This document shows, piece by piece, positions 36,557-46,259 of a stretch of 64,000 nucleotides of DNA. Origin of the DNA: Acetatifactor sp. Its GTDB lineage: Bacteria > Bacillota > Clostridia > Lachnospirales > Lachnospiraceae. The notes under the pieces are model-generated. The model was not told where the DNA came from. It did not search any database and saw nothing but the letters and a program-made list of their open reading frames with translations. Location: positions 124,001-188,000 of the forward strand of contig JAEEVF010000004.1 in assembly GCA_016290775.1 (NCBI GenBank), read 5' to 3'. Each line of letters opens with the position of its first letter. Position 1 is the stretch's first letter. The position numbers were made by a program, and so were the translations under genes.

Positions 36557-37816
36557 TTATTTAAGGATTTCCTTGCTGAGCTGTTCAAGCACGCAGCTTC
36601 TCGCAAGCATCAAAGCTTCCGTCACGGCCGCGCGGCGGATCTTCTCTCTCGTGCCCTTTAAGTGGCACTCCTTCACCGTGATCTTACCTTTCACGTTACA
36701 GCTCACGTACACAAGTCCCACGGGCTTTTCCTTGGTGCCGCCGTCCGGTCCTGCAATGCCCGTTGCCGCGATGCCGACGTCGGTCTTGGTCTCCGCAAGC
36801 AGTCCGCGGACCATTTCCTCCGCAGTCTGACTGCTGACCGCACCATATTTCTGAAGCGTTCCCTTCTTTACGCCAAGGAGCTTTCTCTTTGCCTTGTTGG
36901 AATAGGTCACGAAGCCTGCCTTGAACAGATCCGAGATCCCGGGCACGCCTACCAGCGTTGCCGCGATCAGACCGCCCGTGCAGGACTCCGCGCAGCTCAG
37001 GGTCATGTTTGCGCTGCGAAGCAGATCTGCCAGCGACTTCTCCAGGCTTACGCCTTCGTCAGCCGTGTAGATGCTGTTGCCAAAACGGGCCTTCAGCTCT
37101 TTCACCATGGGCTTGATCAGCTTGGTTGCTTCCTTTTGCGACTCAGCCCTTGCGGTCACGCGCACGTGCACCTCGCCAAGCTTTGCATAGGTTGCGATGG
37201 TCGGATTGGTCTGCTTGTCGATCAGGTCCACAAGCTGCTGCTCCACAAAGCTCTCGGAAAGGCCGCAGGTGCGAACCGTCTGCGAGAGGATCACAAAGGG
37301 CGAGATCGAACGCAGATAAGGTGCCACGCTCTCCTCAAACATGAGCTTTAACTCTTCCGGCGGGCCAGGCAACAGGAAAAACTGATTGTCTCCCTTTTCC
37401 ACAATGATCCCGGGTGCCGTGCCATTGTGATTTTCCATGACGCGCGCCCCCTCAGGCACCAACGCCTGCTTCCAATTGTTCTCGGAAGGCTTCATGCCGC
37501 GCTCGGCGAAATATGCCTCAATGTGCTTTCTGGAAGCCTTATCCTCCACAAGCTTTTTCGAACAAAACTCCGCAACGGTCTCCTTGGTCAGGTCGTCCTG
37601 GGTGGGTCCAAGGCCGCCGGAGAGCAGGATAAGATCACTGCGCTTTGCAGCGATCTCAAGGGTCTCCAAAAGGCGCTCCCTGTTGTCACCGACCACCGTC
37701 TGGAAATAGCAGGTGATCCCAAGCAGTGCAAGCTGCTCGGAAAGATATGCCGCATTGGTGTTCACGATGTTTCCAAGCAAAATTTCCGTTCCTACGCAAA
37801 TAATCTCAGCTATCAT
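36557..37816 (-). CDS. cinA: CinA family competence/damage-inducible protein
   Basis: A 419-residue protein with two domains. The N-terminal molybdopterin-binding-like domain has IICVGTEILLGNIVNTNAAYL, ILLSGGLGPTQDDLTKE and LLPGPPEELKLMF. The C-terminal PncC-like nicotinamide-nucleotide amidase domain has LSCAESCTGGLIAATLVGVPG and GIAATGIAGPDGGT. The start at 37816 (MIAEIICVG) follows GAGGAGG by 4 bases. CinA is linked to NAD recycling and, in naturally transformable bacteria, to RecA. Its place between pgsA and recA is a conserved Firmicutes order. Confidence 0.96.
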   Translation of the reverse strand: MIAEIICVGTEILLGNIVNTNAAYLSEQLALLGITCYFQTVVGDNRERLLETLEIAAKRSDLILLSGGLGPTQDDLTKETVAEFCSKKLVEDKASRKHIEAYFAERGMKPSENNWKQALVPEGARVMENHNGTAPGIIVEKGDNQFFLLPGPPEELKLMFEESVAPYLRSISPFVILSQTVRTCGLSESFVEQQLVDLIDKQTNPTIATYAKLGEVHVRVTARAESQKEATKLIKPMVKELKARFGNSIYTADEGVSLEKSLADLLRSANMTLSCAESCTGGLIAATLVGVPGISDLFKAGFVTYSNKAKRKLLGVKKGTLQKYGAVSSQTAEEMVRGLLAETKTDVGIAATGIAGPDGGTKEKPVGLVYVSCNVKGKITVKECHLKGTREKIRRAAVTEALMLARSCVLEQLSKEILK

Positions 37817-37863
37817 AAATCCTCCTCTTCCCGAAGCTGCGGGAAGCAAATCACTCCATTATA

Positions 37864-38466
37864 TTACTTCGTATCCTTCATGACGTCTTTGTTCTTCCAA
37901 ATGTAATCCACCAGCGAGATCAGCGTCAGAAGAAGTGCCACCCAAGTGATCAACGTCGTCAGGATCGCATAGGCTTTCACGCCCGCAAGAAAAGGCACGT
38001 CCTGCACGATCATCAGGCAGATCATGATCATCTGGAAGGTGGTCTTAAACTTTCCCCAATAGCTTGCCGCGATCACGACGCCTTTGTCGGACGCGATCAG
38101 ACGAAAGCCGCTGATGATGAATTCACGGCTGATGATCAGCACCACCATCCAGGACGGAATGCGTCCCATCTCCACCAAAACGATCATGGCCGCGCACACA
38201 AGGAGCTTATCCGCCAAGGGATCCATGAACTTTCCAAAATTGGTGATCAGGTTGTATTTCCTCGCGATCTTTCCGTCAAGCATGTCCGTCAGACATGCAA
38301 TGATAAAGATGGCAAGTGCCACAAACTCCGGCACCGTGTTTTCACTTCCAAACAAAGCCCGAAACCATCCCCAGCTCTGATGGCTTCCCAGCAAAAAGAT
38401 CACAAAGGGAAGGATCAGGATCACGCGAAAGATGGTCAATTTATTGGGCAGATTCATTTTACTCAT
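37864..38466 (-). CDS. pgsA: phosphatidylglycerophosphate synthase
   Basis: A 200-residue membrane enzyme joining CDP-diacylglycerol and glycerol 3-phosphate, the first step to phosphatidylglycerol. The CDP-alcohol phosphotransferase motif reads DMLDGKIARKYNLITNFG then KFMDPLADK (about residues 62-88), with all the metal-binding Asp residues in place. Four or five membrane segments follow the N-terminal NLPNKLTIFRVIL. It overlaps the end of rimO by 8 bp, so the two are coupled; ATG at 38466 or GTG at 38469 could be the start. Confidence 0.96.
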   Translation of the reverse strand: MSKMNLPNKLTIFRVILILPFVIFLLGSHQSWGWFRALFGSENTVPEFVALAIFIIACLTDMLDGKIARKYNLITNFGKFMDPLADKLLVCAAMIVLVEMGRIPSWMVVLIISREFIISGFRLIASDKGVVIAASYWGKFKTTFQMIMICLMIVQDVPFLAGVKAYAILTTLITWVALLLTLISLVDYIWKNKDVMKDTK

Positions 38467-39793
38467 CACAAAGTTCTCCGATCAGATCATATTCATTGGC
38501 ATCCGTGACAAGCACCGGAACAAGGTCGCCCGTCATCAGGTTTGCCGTCGTATTTAAGAACAGGTATCCATCCACGTTTGGCGCGTCGCGATAGGTTCTG
38601 GCTACGTAAGTGTCTTCCTCCGCAACCTTCCCCTCGATCATCACCACAAGCTTTTGGCCGATCATTTCCTCAGCCTTTTCAAAAGCAATCTCCTGCTGCA
38701 GCTCCATCAGCTCGTCGCGCCTTGCGTTCTTGACTTCTTCCGGCACCTGATCTTCCATGATGGCAGCTGCCGTGTCCTCCTCCTGTGAGTAAGGGAAAAC
38801 GCCAAGACGGTCAAACTCGAGCTCGTCGACGAAGTTATATAATTCCTCAAAATCCTCCCGCGTCTCACCGGGAAAACCGGAGATCAACGTGGTCCTAAGA
38901 CAAATGTCCGGTATACTCTCCCGAAGCTTCCCGATGATGGCGCGAAGCGATGCCTGATCCGTCTTGCGCCCCATGCGTTTTAGCACCGCATCCGACGCGT
39001 GCTGGATGGGAATGTCAAGATAATGGCACACCTTAGGCTCCGATGCGATCACTTCGATGAGCTCGTCCGTGATCTCCTCGGGATAGCAATACAAAATGCG
39101 GATCCAATACAGTCCGGGGATCTTCGCAAGGTTTTTAAGGAGCTCCGGAAGGCTCTTTTTGCCGTACAGGTCCACGCCGTAAAGCGTCGTCTCCTGCGCC
39201 ACAAGGATGAGTTCCTTCACGCCTTGCTCCGCAAGGTCACTGGCGGATTTTAAGAGCGTTTCCATGGGGATGCTGCGATAGCCGCCGCGCACCTTCGGAA
39301 TGATACAATAAGTGCAATGCTTGTCGCACCCTTCCGCAATCTTGAGGTACGCATAATGCCCGCCCGTGGTCACGAGCTGACGAAGCCCCGAAACCGGCGT
39401 CTCGTCAATGCCGCGAAGGAACTGCCCCGTGCGGCCCTCCAGCGCGCTCTTAAGTGCGGCAACCACTTCCGTGATCGCATTCGTTCCGACAACGGCATCC
39501 ACCTCAGGGATTTCCTTTTGGATCTCCTCATGATATCTTTGCGCCAGACATCCGCATGCCACGAGTGCCTTGATCTTCCCCGTTCTTCTGCGCTCGCCAT
39601 AGGAAAGAAGCGTGTTAATGCTCTCTTCCTTGGCATCGCCGATAAAACAGCAGGTGTTGACGATCACGGCCTCGGCCTCTTCCTCGTCGTCGGTGAATTC
39701 ATATCCCTCCGAAGCGAGCAGCCCAAGCATCATCTCGGTATCCACTAAGTTCTTGTCACATCCCAGCGACGTCATTAATACTTTCAAGCTCAA
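38459..39793 (-). CDS. rimO: ribosomal protein S12 methylthiotransferase RimO
   Basis: A 444-residue radical-SAM enzyme that adds a methylthio group to Asp of ribosomal protein S12. The N-terminal UPF0004 domain has cluster Cys residues in SLGCDKNLVDTE, VNTCCFI and VACGCLAQRY. The radical-SAM cluster motif is CDKHCTYC (about residue 150), and a TRAM domain is at the C-terminus (about residues 370-440). The start is a TTG at 39793 (giving MSLKVLMTSLGC), 9 bases after GAGGG; an internal ATG at 39775 would cut into the first strand. Confidence 0.96.
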   Translation of the reverse strand: MSLKVLMTSLGCDKNLVDTEMMLGLLASEGYEFTDDEEEAEAVIVNTCCFIGDAKEESINTLLSYGERRRTGKIKALVACGCLAQRYHEEIQKEIPEVDAVVGTNAITEVVAALKSALEGRTGQFLRGIDETPVSGLRQLVTTGGHYAYLKIAEGCDKHCTYCIIPKVRGGYRSIPMETLLKSASDLAEQGVKELILVAQETTLYGVDLYGKKSLPELLKNLAKIPGLYWIRILYCYPEEITDELIEVIASEPKVCHYLDIPIQHASDAVLKRMGRKTDQASLRAIIGKLRESIPDICLRTTLISGFPGETREDFEELYNFVDELEFDRLGVFPYSQEEDTAAAIMEDQVPEEVKNARRDELMELQQEIAFEKAEEMIGQKLVVMIEGKVAEEDTYVARTYRDAPNVDGYLFLNTTANLMTGDLVPVLVTDANEYDLIGELCDE

Positions 39794-39850
39794 ACCTTTG
39801 ATCCCTCATCGTGCGAAAAGCCGAAGCATAAGCTCCGGCCTTCTTTGGTC

Positions 39851-40090
39851 TTATTCGTTCTCGTCGTCTCCAAGAACCTTGATCTTTCCGGTGTAGAGTT
39901 CATCCACTGCGATGGAAAGGGGCTTTTTGCCCTTCCCCTCAACCAGAGGCTCATCGCCGGAAATGATCTGGCGTGCTCTCTTTGCCGTTGCCATAACGAT
40001 GGAATAACGACTGTTGACTACGGGAGTTTCGCCAGGCTCCACTTCACTGTTTACGACCTTCATCAAGTCTGTATAAGACGGATGTAACAT
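39851..40090 (-). CDS. rpoZ: RNA polymerase omega subunit
   Basis: A 79-residue omega subunit. It starts MLHPSYTDLMKVVNSEVEPG and has the family core NSRYSIVMATAKRARQIISG followed by KPLSIAVDELYTGKIKV. The start at 40090 follows AAGGTG by 6 bases; the frame is open further upstream into gmk but has no ribosome site. It is placed 26 bp after gmk, the normal Firmicutes order, and helps assemble RNA polymerase. Confidence 0.94.
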   Translation of the reverse strand: MLHPSYTDLMKVVNSEVEPGETPVVNSRYSIVMATAKRARQIISGDEPLVEGKGKKPLSIAVDELYTGKIKVLGDDENE

Positions 40091-40116
40091 GTAATTCACC
40101 TTACCCTTTCTATGGT

Positions 40117-40752
40117 TTACTGCTCCGTGCGGAACGTTTTCATTTCTTCTTTGATGCGAGCAATGAAGTCCTTTCTGCGAACGGGCTCGTTGCGCGCCGC
40201 TTCGATCATGGCGTGCAGCTCGCGAACACACTGCATCAGATCATCATTGATCACGATATAATCATAGGCATCCATGCCTTCTGATTCTTCATATGCCCTC
40301 GACAGACGTTTTGCAATGACCTCCGCCGTCTCGGTACCGCGCCCCTCAAGACGCCTCTTTAACTCTGCCGCATCAGGCGGCGTTACGAACAACAGGAGCG
40401 ATTCCGGGAACTTTTCCTTGATCTGCAGCGCGCCCTGGATCTCAATCTCTAGGATCACGTCCTTGCCTGCCGCAAGCTGCTCCTCCACCCAAGCCTTGGG
40501 CGTTCCGTAATAGTTGTCACAATAGGTGGCATATTCGATAAGTCCGCTTTCCGCAATGGTCTTCTCAAACTTTTCGCGGGTGACAAAGAAATACTCCCTG
40601 CCATCCTGCTCGCCTTCCCTAGGCTGCCTTGTCGTCATGGAAACGGACAAAGCATAATTATCATAATTCTCTAAAAGCTTTTTGATCAGGGTGCCCTTTC
40701 CGGCTCCGGAGAATCCGGAGATCACCATCAAAATGCCCTTCTTTGCTTCCAT
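40117..40752 (-). CDS. gmk: guanylate kinase
   Basis: A 211-residue enzyme phosphorylating GMP to GDP. The P-loop is ISGFSGAGKGTL (residues 11-22). The GMP-binding block is SVSMTTRQPREGEQDGREYF, with IEYATYCDNYYGTP after it and the lid RLEGRGTETAEVIAKRL. Length is standard. It is part of the yicC-remA-gmk-rpoZ run. Confidence 0.98.
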   Translation of the reverse strand: MEAKKGILMVISGFSGAGKGTLIKKLLENYDNYALSVSMTTRQPREGEQDGREYFFVTREKFEKTIAESGLIEYATYCDNYYGTPKAWVEEQLAAGKDVILEIEIQGALQIKEKFPESLLLFVTPPDAAELKRRLEGRGTETAEVIAKRLSRAYEESEGMDAYDYIVINDDLMQCVRELHAMIEAARNEPVRRKDFIARIKEEMKTFRTEQ

Positions 40753-40769
40753 ATCGTTTTCCTTTCTGC

Positions 40770-41033
40770 CTAAGCCTCGACGTCTTCCGGCAAAGCACCG
40801 TCCTGCGCACGCCCTGCGATAGTCTCAGGCAGCAGTGCGGAAAGCACTACCTGACTGTTTTCCATCACAAGCACGGACTTTGTCTTGCGGCCCTGCGTGG
40901 CATCAATGGCCATGCCCTGCTCCTTCGCCTTTTGTACAAGGCGCTTGATCGGCGCCGCCTCAGGACTGACGATCGCAATGATCTTTTCCGTATTCACGAT
41001 ATTTCCAAAACCTATATGAATGAGTTTGTTCAT
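40770..41033 (-). CDS. remA: RemA family protein (DUF370)
   Basis: An 87-residue DNA-binding regulator. IHIGFGNIVNTEKIIAIVSP and APIKRLVQKAKEQGMAIDAT are the RemA signature, followed by GRKTKSVLVMENSQVVLSAL. In Bacillus RemA activates extracellular-matrix and osmolyte genes; the role in clostridia is less clear. It sits between yicC and gmk, its usual neighbours. A 10-residue acidic tail (DGALPEDVEA) extends past the conserved core. Confidence 0.93.
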   Translation of the reverse strand: MNKLIHIGFGNIVNTEKIIAIVSPEAAPIKRLVQKAKEQGMAIDATQGRKTKSVLVMENSQVVLSALLPETIAGRAQDGALPEDVEA

Positions 41034-41068
41034 AATGCTTCAATTCTCTGCATGCCAATCCGCCAACA

Positions 41069-41947
41069 CTATTCAATATTCTGTATCTGTTCCCTAACTT
41101 TCTCTATCTCCGTTTTTAATTCGATGCCTACGTTGGAGATTTCGAGGTCGTTGGACTTTGAAAGGATCGTGTTGGCTTCACGGTTCATTTCCTGCGCGAT
41201 GAAATCCAGCTTTCTTCCGATGCTGCCGCCTGCAAGAAGCGCTGCCTTCGTGGTCTCCACGTGGCTGCGAAGACGAACCATTTCCTCATCTACGCAAACC
41301 TTATCCGCAAAGATCGTCACCTCGGTCACAAGGCGTGCCTCGTCCACGGTGTTGTCACCAAGCATCTCCTTGACCTTATCCTGCAGCTTTTGACGGTACT
41401 CCGCGATGATCTGCGGGCTTCTTTCCGCGATGAAATCAACGAGCCTCAGCATGCCGTCCAGCTTTGCGATGAGGTCGTTCTTCAGGTTCTCGCCCTCGGT
41501 GATCCTGCTCTGTACGAACATCTCCGCAGCGCCGTCTAAGGCCTTCTTGAGTTCCTTCCAGATCTCCTCCTCGTCGCCCTCGTTCTCCTCCATGGTGAAC
41601 ACGTCAGGGTACTTGGAAAGCGTGGACACGCGGATGTCATCCTCCAGGCCAAAATCCTGCTGGATCTGACGCAGGTACTGAAGGTACTCCGCCGCAAGCT
41701 CCTTGTTGTAATGAACGTTGGTCGTGTTCTCCGAAAGGTCTTCATAGGTGATGAACAGATCCACCTTACCTCTCGAAATGTAATTCTTCAGCTCATTTCG
41801 GATCGAAGATTCGAAGAAATTGAGCTTCTTGGGCATCTTGACGTTTACGTCTAAATACCTGTGATTTACGGCCTTCATTTCCACCGTGAACTTCCTGTTG
41901 TTCTCAGTCACTTCACAGCGGCCAAAACCAGTCATGCTCTTGATCAT
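41069..41947 (-). CDS. YicC/YloC family endoribonuclease
   Basis: A 292-residue protein. The YicC N-terminal domain starts MIKSMTGFGRCEVTENNRK and has AVNHRYLDVNVKMPKKL. The C-terminal DUF1732 domain ends with LDFIAQEMNREANTILSKSND. Family members are RNases acting on mRNA or small RNAs. The start at 41947 is taken from GGGG 9 bases upstream and the conserved MIKSMTGFG; the longer frame to 41974 overlaps the promoter leader. It is first in the operon with remA, gmk and rpoZ. Confidence 0.95.
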   Translation of the reverse strand: MIKSMTGFGRCEVTENNRKFTVEMKAVNHRYLDVNVKMPKKLNFFESSIRNELKNYISRGKVDLFITYEDLSENTTNVHYNKELAAEYLQYLRQIQQDFGLEDDIRVSTLSKYPDVFTMEENEGDEEEIWKELKKALDGAAEMFVQSRITEGENLKNDLIAKLDGMLRLVDFIAERSPQIIAEYRQKLQDKVKEMLGDNTVDEARLVTEVTIFADKVCVDEEMVRLRSHVETTKAALLAGGSIGRKLDFIAQEMNREANTILSKSNDLEISNVGIELKTEIEKVREQIQNIE

Positions 41948-42008
41948 GATTGCTATCCCCTTTTTTGCGACCATTTCCCCTCATGGACTTTGTCGCACAC
42001 TCCGTCTT

Positions 42009-42037
42009 ATTATATGACAAACTCCCCGTCTAGTCAA
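42009..42037 (-). promoter_or_regulatory. promoter of the yicC-remA-gmk-rpoZ operon
   Basis: Minus strand TTGACT (42032-42037), 17-bp spacer, TATAAT (42009-42014). The -35 overlaps the stop codon of the transglutaminase gene. Confidence 0.87.
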
Positions 42038-44289
42038 GCCCTCGGCTTTTTCAGGCTCTTTCGGATCGCCTTCACCTGCCCGCGGAGCTTTTCATAATCG
42101 CGCTCACGGTCCGGCGCGAAGAAGGTCTGATACAGCTCCTCCTTGAAGCCCTCCGGGATCTCTGCGCCATAATATTTCGCCATATAGTCCAGCTCTTCCT
42201 CGGGGGTCGTCAGCTTTGCAAAGCCTTCATCCTGCTCCTTTAGCTTCTTTGTCAGCCTGCCGTAATCAAGCTCCAATCGCGCCTTCCCAGAAAGCCTTGT
42301 CTCTTGATATCTTCTGTATCCGTAGCGACCCACAAAGAACAGCGCAACGCATGCGATCACGATCATCAGCACGGACACGCCGCTCGCCATGGCGTTTTCA
42401 AAGGCCTTGGCCGCCTGCTGCTGCGCCTTGTTTGCCTGCTTGTTCTGCTCACTGCCGGAATTCAGGATGGATTCCCAGAAGCCTCCAGTCTCCTCTTCTT
42501 CCTCGTAGATCGCCGCGGGCGTCACCTCAACAACCACCCAGCCGCGGCCCTCCACCCAGATCTCGATCCAGGCGTGACCGTTTGCGTCGGGCACCTCTAC
42601 CTCAACCAACGCCGTATCTCCCAAAGGAGAATAGCCGTCGTAATACTCCGTGTAGTCCACGCCCTCTTGCAGCTTACCGTCCGTCACCACGTCCGTGTAA
42701 GTGAACACATACCCTTCCACATACCTGGCGGGAATGCCCATATAACGGAACATCATGGTGCCTGCGGATGCAAAGTGCGTACAGAAACCCTTTTTGTTCT
42801 TCGAAAGGAAGTAGGAAATATAATCCATGCCGCCGAAATAATAGCCCGGACGCAGCGTGTAACGGTATTCCCGCTGGAAATAATCCGTGATCTGCTCTGC
42901 GATCTCCTCCGGCGTGCCCGAAAGATTCGCCTCCCTGCAGGCAGTCGCCACGGCGTCTTCACAGATCTTCGGCACCGTCAGGTACCGCTCGCTCACGGTC
43001 TGCTCGTCCGCGCCAGGCACGGCAACGTCATTGACGTCGGGATAATAAGTAAAGCGGTCGCCCCGCAGCGCCCCCTCCGGCAACTCGTCCATGAGAAGCA
43101 TCGTGCGCTCCTCTTCGCCTGCATAATAAGGCCTAAAGACGTGAAGTTCATTGGGTTCGACGCAATATACTTCCATTTGGCCTTTGGACTGCACATTCTT
43201 GTCCTCGGCATATAGCTTCGCCCTGCCTTCGGTCTCTGCCTCCAGCACGCCCTCGGATGGGCCAAGGCTGTCCGTCGCCCTGCTCCACTGGCCGCCGTCA
43301 TAATCCAGGCCCGTGTAGGACTTTAAGTACACGGGATCATAACTGTAAGGCGTATAGCGCACGATCAGGTCCGTCTCATCATCCGGCATGAACATCGCAT
43401 TGTGCGCAAGGCGTCCTTCCCTTGTTCCTGCGCCTGAGGAATTGTTCATCATGATCGCCATGACGCCGTACTGGGCATATGCAACCGCAGACTGCTCCGT
43501 CGCCGCCTTGGATGCGTTCTTCGGCACGATCGTCCGATATTTCACTCTCGGAAGCAGGATTGCAAAGACAAGCACCACGGCCGCCGCGATGGCCATGCCA
43601 ACCGGAAGCGCATGCCGAATCTGTGCGGCGATATGCTCCTTTACCTTGCTGGTCTGCAGAATGCCCAAGGTGATATAGCCGGAAAGCAGCAGGAACAGAT
43701 AGATCGGATCCGGCGTCCGCTCAAAATAGATCGGCACCAGATATAGCGTGAACGTGATCAGAACGGTACGGATCAGGCTTGCCTTATACTGGAGCCGGAT
43801 CACCATCAAAATGACCAGAACAACACACACAAACAGACCGATGGCCGAGATCGTCAGATACGAATCCTCCACCGTCAGATTGTACAGACCGCCGCCGACA
43901 ATGCCCAGATAAGCCTGCGCATCCTCGTACATCTCATTGATCAGGGCGTAAGCGCCGCTGTTCAGGATCCAGAAACGGCTGACGGCAACATATGCGTAAC
44001 CCACAAAGATCAAGATCATGCAAAGGTTGGTAAACCATTTTCTTCTCGTCTCGTAGATGAACGAGAGCAATAAAGAAAGCCCCAACGTGCCAAACAGGCA
44101 CAGGAGCTGATTGTATTCCAGGCGATAGGCGTTGAGGAACCCGCCAACGGCGCCAAAAGAGACCATGAAAACAAGCAGCGCTTCCGCAAGCGCCGCCCAT
44201 GCGTCATATTTATCTCTCTTCGCTCCGCCGGTCAGTTCGATCTGCGCAGGTGCTTTCTTCCTGCTCCATCTACTCACCTTGGCGGACAT
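42034..44289 (-). CDS. transglutaminase-like membrane protein
   Basis: A 751-residue protein. The N-terminal third has about seven membrane segments. An extracytoplasmic transglutaminase-like domain follows, with the active-site Cys in KKGFCTHFASAGTMMFR and His in DANGHAWIEIWVEGRGW; the third residue is in VVVEVTPAA, where Glu stands in place of the usual Asp. A further membrane segment lies near residue 615, then a cytoplasmic helical tail. It is the third gene of a MoxR-DUF58-transglutaminase operon, a widespread set of unknown function. ATG 44289 is taken over 44310 because AAGGG is 5 bases before it and overlap with DUF58 is smaller. Confidence 0.88.
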   Translation of the reverse strand: MSAKVSRWSRKKAPAQIELTGGAKRDKYDAWAALAEALLVFMVSFGAVGGFLNAYRLEYNQLLCLFGTLGLSLLLSFIYETRRKWFTNLCMILIFVGYAYVAVSRFWILNSGAYALINEMYEDAQAYLGIVGGGLYNLTVEDSYLTISAIGLFVCVVLVILMVIRLQYKASLIRTVLITFTLYLVPIYFERTPDPIYLFLLLSGYITLGILQTSKVKEHIAAQIRHALPVGMAIAAAVVLVFAILLPRVKYRTIVPKNASKAATEQSAVAYAQYGVMAIMMNNSSGAGTREGRLAHNAMFMPDDETDLIVRYTPYSYDPVYLKSYTGLDYDGGQWSRATDSLGPSEGVLEAETEGRAKLYAEDKNVQSKGQMEVYCVEPNELHVFRPYYAGEEERTMLLMDELPEGALRGDRFTYYPDVNDVAVPGADEQTVSERYLTVPKICEDAVATACREANLSGTPEEIAEQITDYFQREYRYTLRPGYYFGGMDYISYFLSKNKKGFCTHFASAGTMMFRYMGIPARYVEGYVFTYTDVVTDGKLQEGVDYTEYYDGYSPLGDTALVEVEVPDANGHAWIEIWVEGRGWVVVEVTPAAIYEEEEETGGFWESILNSGSEQNKQANKAQQQAAKAFENAMASGVSVLMIVIACVALFFVGRYGYRRYQETRLSGKARLELDYGRLTKKLKEQDEGFAKLTTPEEELDYMAKYYGAEIPEGFKEELYQTFFAPDRERDYEKLRGQVKAIRKSLKKPRA

Positions 44290-45307
44290 ATTTGCCCTTG
44301 TAGTTTCCATGTTTCACCAAAACGTAAGTCTCTCCGGGATATTCCGCCTCCATGGCTTGCCTTGCCTGCTCCGGATCCCGCATCCCGCTGATGCTCAGGA
44401 TCTCGTCGCACACGTTCTCCAGCTCGCCTTCCTCTGCCACGTACCTGCCCTGGATCAACCCTGTGGGGCCAAGCCAGCAAAGCCGCACGGGATAACTCTT
44501 GTCCAAAAGAAGGAGCGACAAGGAATGAAGCGATACCATCAGTGCGTCATTTTCGTCAGCATTCTTTGTCAGAGCAAGCAACACGTTGATCCGATCGCGC
44601 CCCGTCGCCAGGCGCTCGCGCACCATGGTACGGCCCGTCTTCGCCGTCAGCTTCCAGTGAATGCTCTTTAACTCGTCGCCGGGGATATATTCTCGGATCT
44701 CATAGTCCGGATTGATGTCCGTACCACGCTTTTTTGTCTCATTCTCATTGGGGAAATCCTCGATGGAGAGCGTCAGCTCTTCATTCTCCGCATTGCTTCC
44801 CTGAGGCTGTGCGATCACCCAGGAGCACTTCGCCACCTCCGTGTCCAAGCTTATGATCCCAAGCCAGTCAAACAGGTCAAGCTCCGTCACGGCTGCTTCC
44901 ACGCGGCCGTAGTGATGACTTGTGATCTCCTGCTCCAGCACCTTCGTTTTCCCTGGCACCGCAAAGATCCGCAGCTTCTTTTGCACTTCATATTCCGTAA
45001 ACACGTTGCGCAGCGCATAGGTCACGTTCGCCGGAAATGCAAAGAGCTTTCGCTTGTTTGTGATCCAGATCCCCACCGGCACGGCCTTGCCCTTGCCGAT
45101 CCCCGTTCCCGGGAGCGAAACCCGCGCCCCAAAGGAATCCTGACAGTAGAGCAACGACGCAATGCTTACGACCGGGACAAGAAGCGAGATCACCAGCGCA
45201 AGGAACAACTCATAGGTCCGAAAGTACCACCAAAGGAAGAATACGATGAGAAAAAAGATCACGTAGCGCAGGATCCCCCATGCGTGCAATCTTAATTTCT
45301 TCTTCAT
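44270..45307 (-). CDS. DUF58 domain protein
   Basis: A 345-residue protein. Two membrane segments at the N-terminus (about residues 10-50) are followed by the DUF58 block IREYIPGDELKSIHWKLTAKT (partly about residues 205-224) and a von Willebrand-A-like fold. The start at 45307 overlaps the MoxR stop as ATGA; the open frame upstream of it is out of the MoxR frame and lacks a ribosome site. DUF58 proteins are the usual partners of MoxR ATPases and may act in envelope stress or assembly of surface complexes. Confidence 0.92.
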   Translation of the reverse strand: MKKKLRLHAWGILRYVIFFLIVFFLWWYFRTYELFLALVISLLVPVVSIASLLYCQDSFGARVSLPGTGIGKGKAVPVGIWITNKRKLFAFPANVTYALRNVFTEYEVQKKLRIFAVPGKTKVLEQEITSHHYGRVEAAVTELDLFDWLGIISLDTEVAKCSWVIAQPQGSNAENEELTLSIEDFPNENETKKRGTDINPDYEIREYIPGDELKSIHWKLTAKTGRTMVRERLATGRDRINVLLALTKNADENDALMVSLHSLSLLLLDKSYPVRLCWLGPTGLIQGRYVAEEGELENVCDEILSISGMRDPEQARQAMEAEYPGETYVLVKHGNYKGKYVRQGE

Positions 45308-46227
45308 CCAACCGCCCGAATCCTTTCCGTGATCTCCCGGATCAGTCCGGGAATGCTGGTCCCTTCCGCACGCGCCATGGCATTCAGATGGATCCTGTGG
45401 GACCAAACCTCAGGGATCACCGCAAGCACGTCCTCGGGGATCACGTACTCCCCGCCGCGAAGCAGCGCCATCGAACGCGCCATCTTAAGCAGCGCAATGC
45501 CGCCTCTGGGGCTGACGCCAAGGGCGATCCTGGGATCGCGCCTGGTCTCCTCCGTAAGGTTGACAATATATTCATGCATGCTGTCTGAAACATGCAATGA
45601 CTTTGCCTGTTCGCGAAGCTCAAGAAGCCTTTGCCCCGTCAGCACGGGCTGCACCATCTCCAGGCCCTTTCCCGCGCTCTCCTTTAGGATCTCCACGGCT
45701 GCCTTATGATCGGGATATCCCACCGTCAGGCAGATCAGGAATCTGTCGAGCTGCGATTCCGGCAGAAGCTGCGTTCCCGAGGAACCGTAAGGGTTCTCCG
45801 TCGCGATGACGGTAAAGGGTTCCGGCAGGGGGTGCGTGATGCCGTCCACGGTCACCTTACCCTCTTCCATGACCTCAAGCAGCGCCGACTGCGTCTTTGA
45901 CGAGGTACGGTTCAATTCATCCGCCAAAAACAGATTGCTAAAGATCGCGCCGGGCTTATATTCAAAGGTGCCCTGCGCGCCGTTGTACATCGTAAAGCCC
46001 ACGATGTCACTCGGCAGTACGTCCGGCGTAAACTGCATTCTTTTATATTCCAGCTCCATGGCCTTTCCAAGTGCCATGGCCAGCGTCGTCTTGCCGACGC
46101 CCGGGATGTCCTCCAAAAGCACGTGGCCGCCGGCTAAAACCGCCGCAAGCACCTTGCGGATCACGTCGTCCTTGCCCTTCACCACTTGTTTTACCTGTGT
46201 CACAACAGCTTCAAGTTCTGCGTTCAT
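45304..46227 (-). CDS. MoxR family AAA+ ATPase
   Basis: A 307-residue ATPase. Walker A is EDIPGVGKTTLAMAL (about residue 40), Walker B FLADELNRTSSKTQSALLE (about residue 102), and FTVIATENPYGSSGTQLLPE the sensor region. It is thought to act as a chaperone-like ATPase for the DUF58 partner encoded just downstream. GGAGG is 8 bases before the ATG, and a promoter lies at 46260-46288. Confidence 0.95.
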   Translation of the reverse strand: MNAELEAVVTQVKQVVKGKDDVIRKVLAAVLAGGHVLLEDIPGVGKTTLAMALGKAMELEYKRMQFTPDVLPSDIVGFTMYNGAQGTFEYKPGAIFSNLFLADELNRTSSKTQSALLEVMEEGKVTVDGITHPLPEPFTVIATENPYGSSGTQLLPESQLDRFLICLTVGYPDHKAAVEILKESAGKGLEMVQPVLTGQRLLELREQAKSLHVSDSMHEYIVNLTEETRRDPRIALGVSPRGGIALLKMARSMALLRGGEYVIPEDVLAVIPEVWSHRIHLNAMARAEGTSIPGLIREITERIRAVG

Positions 46228-46259
46228 GCGTCATTCCTCCAAAAAAGAGTGTATAGGAT

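Noticed and set aside
36409..36606. 65-codon open frame upstream of recA (minus)
   Set aside because: It runs through the cinA terminator and into the 3' end of cinA and has no ribosome site.
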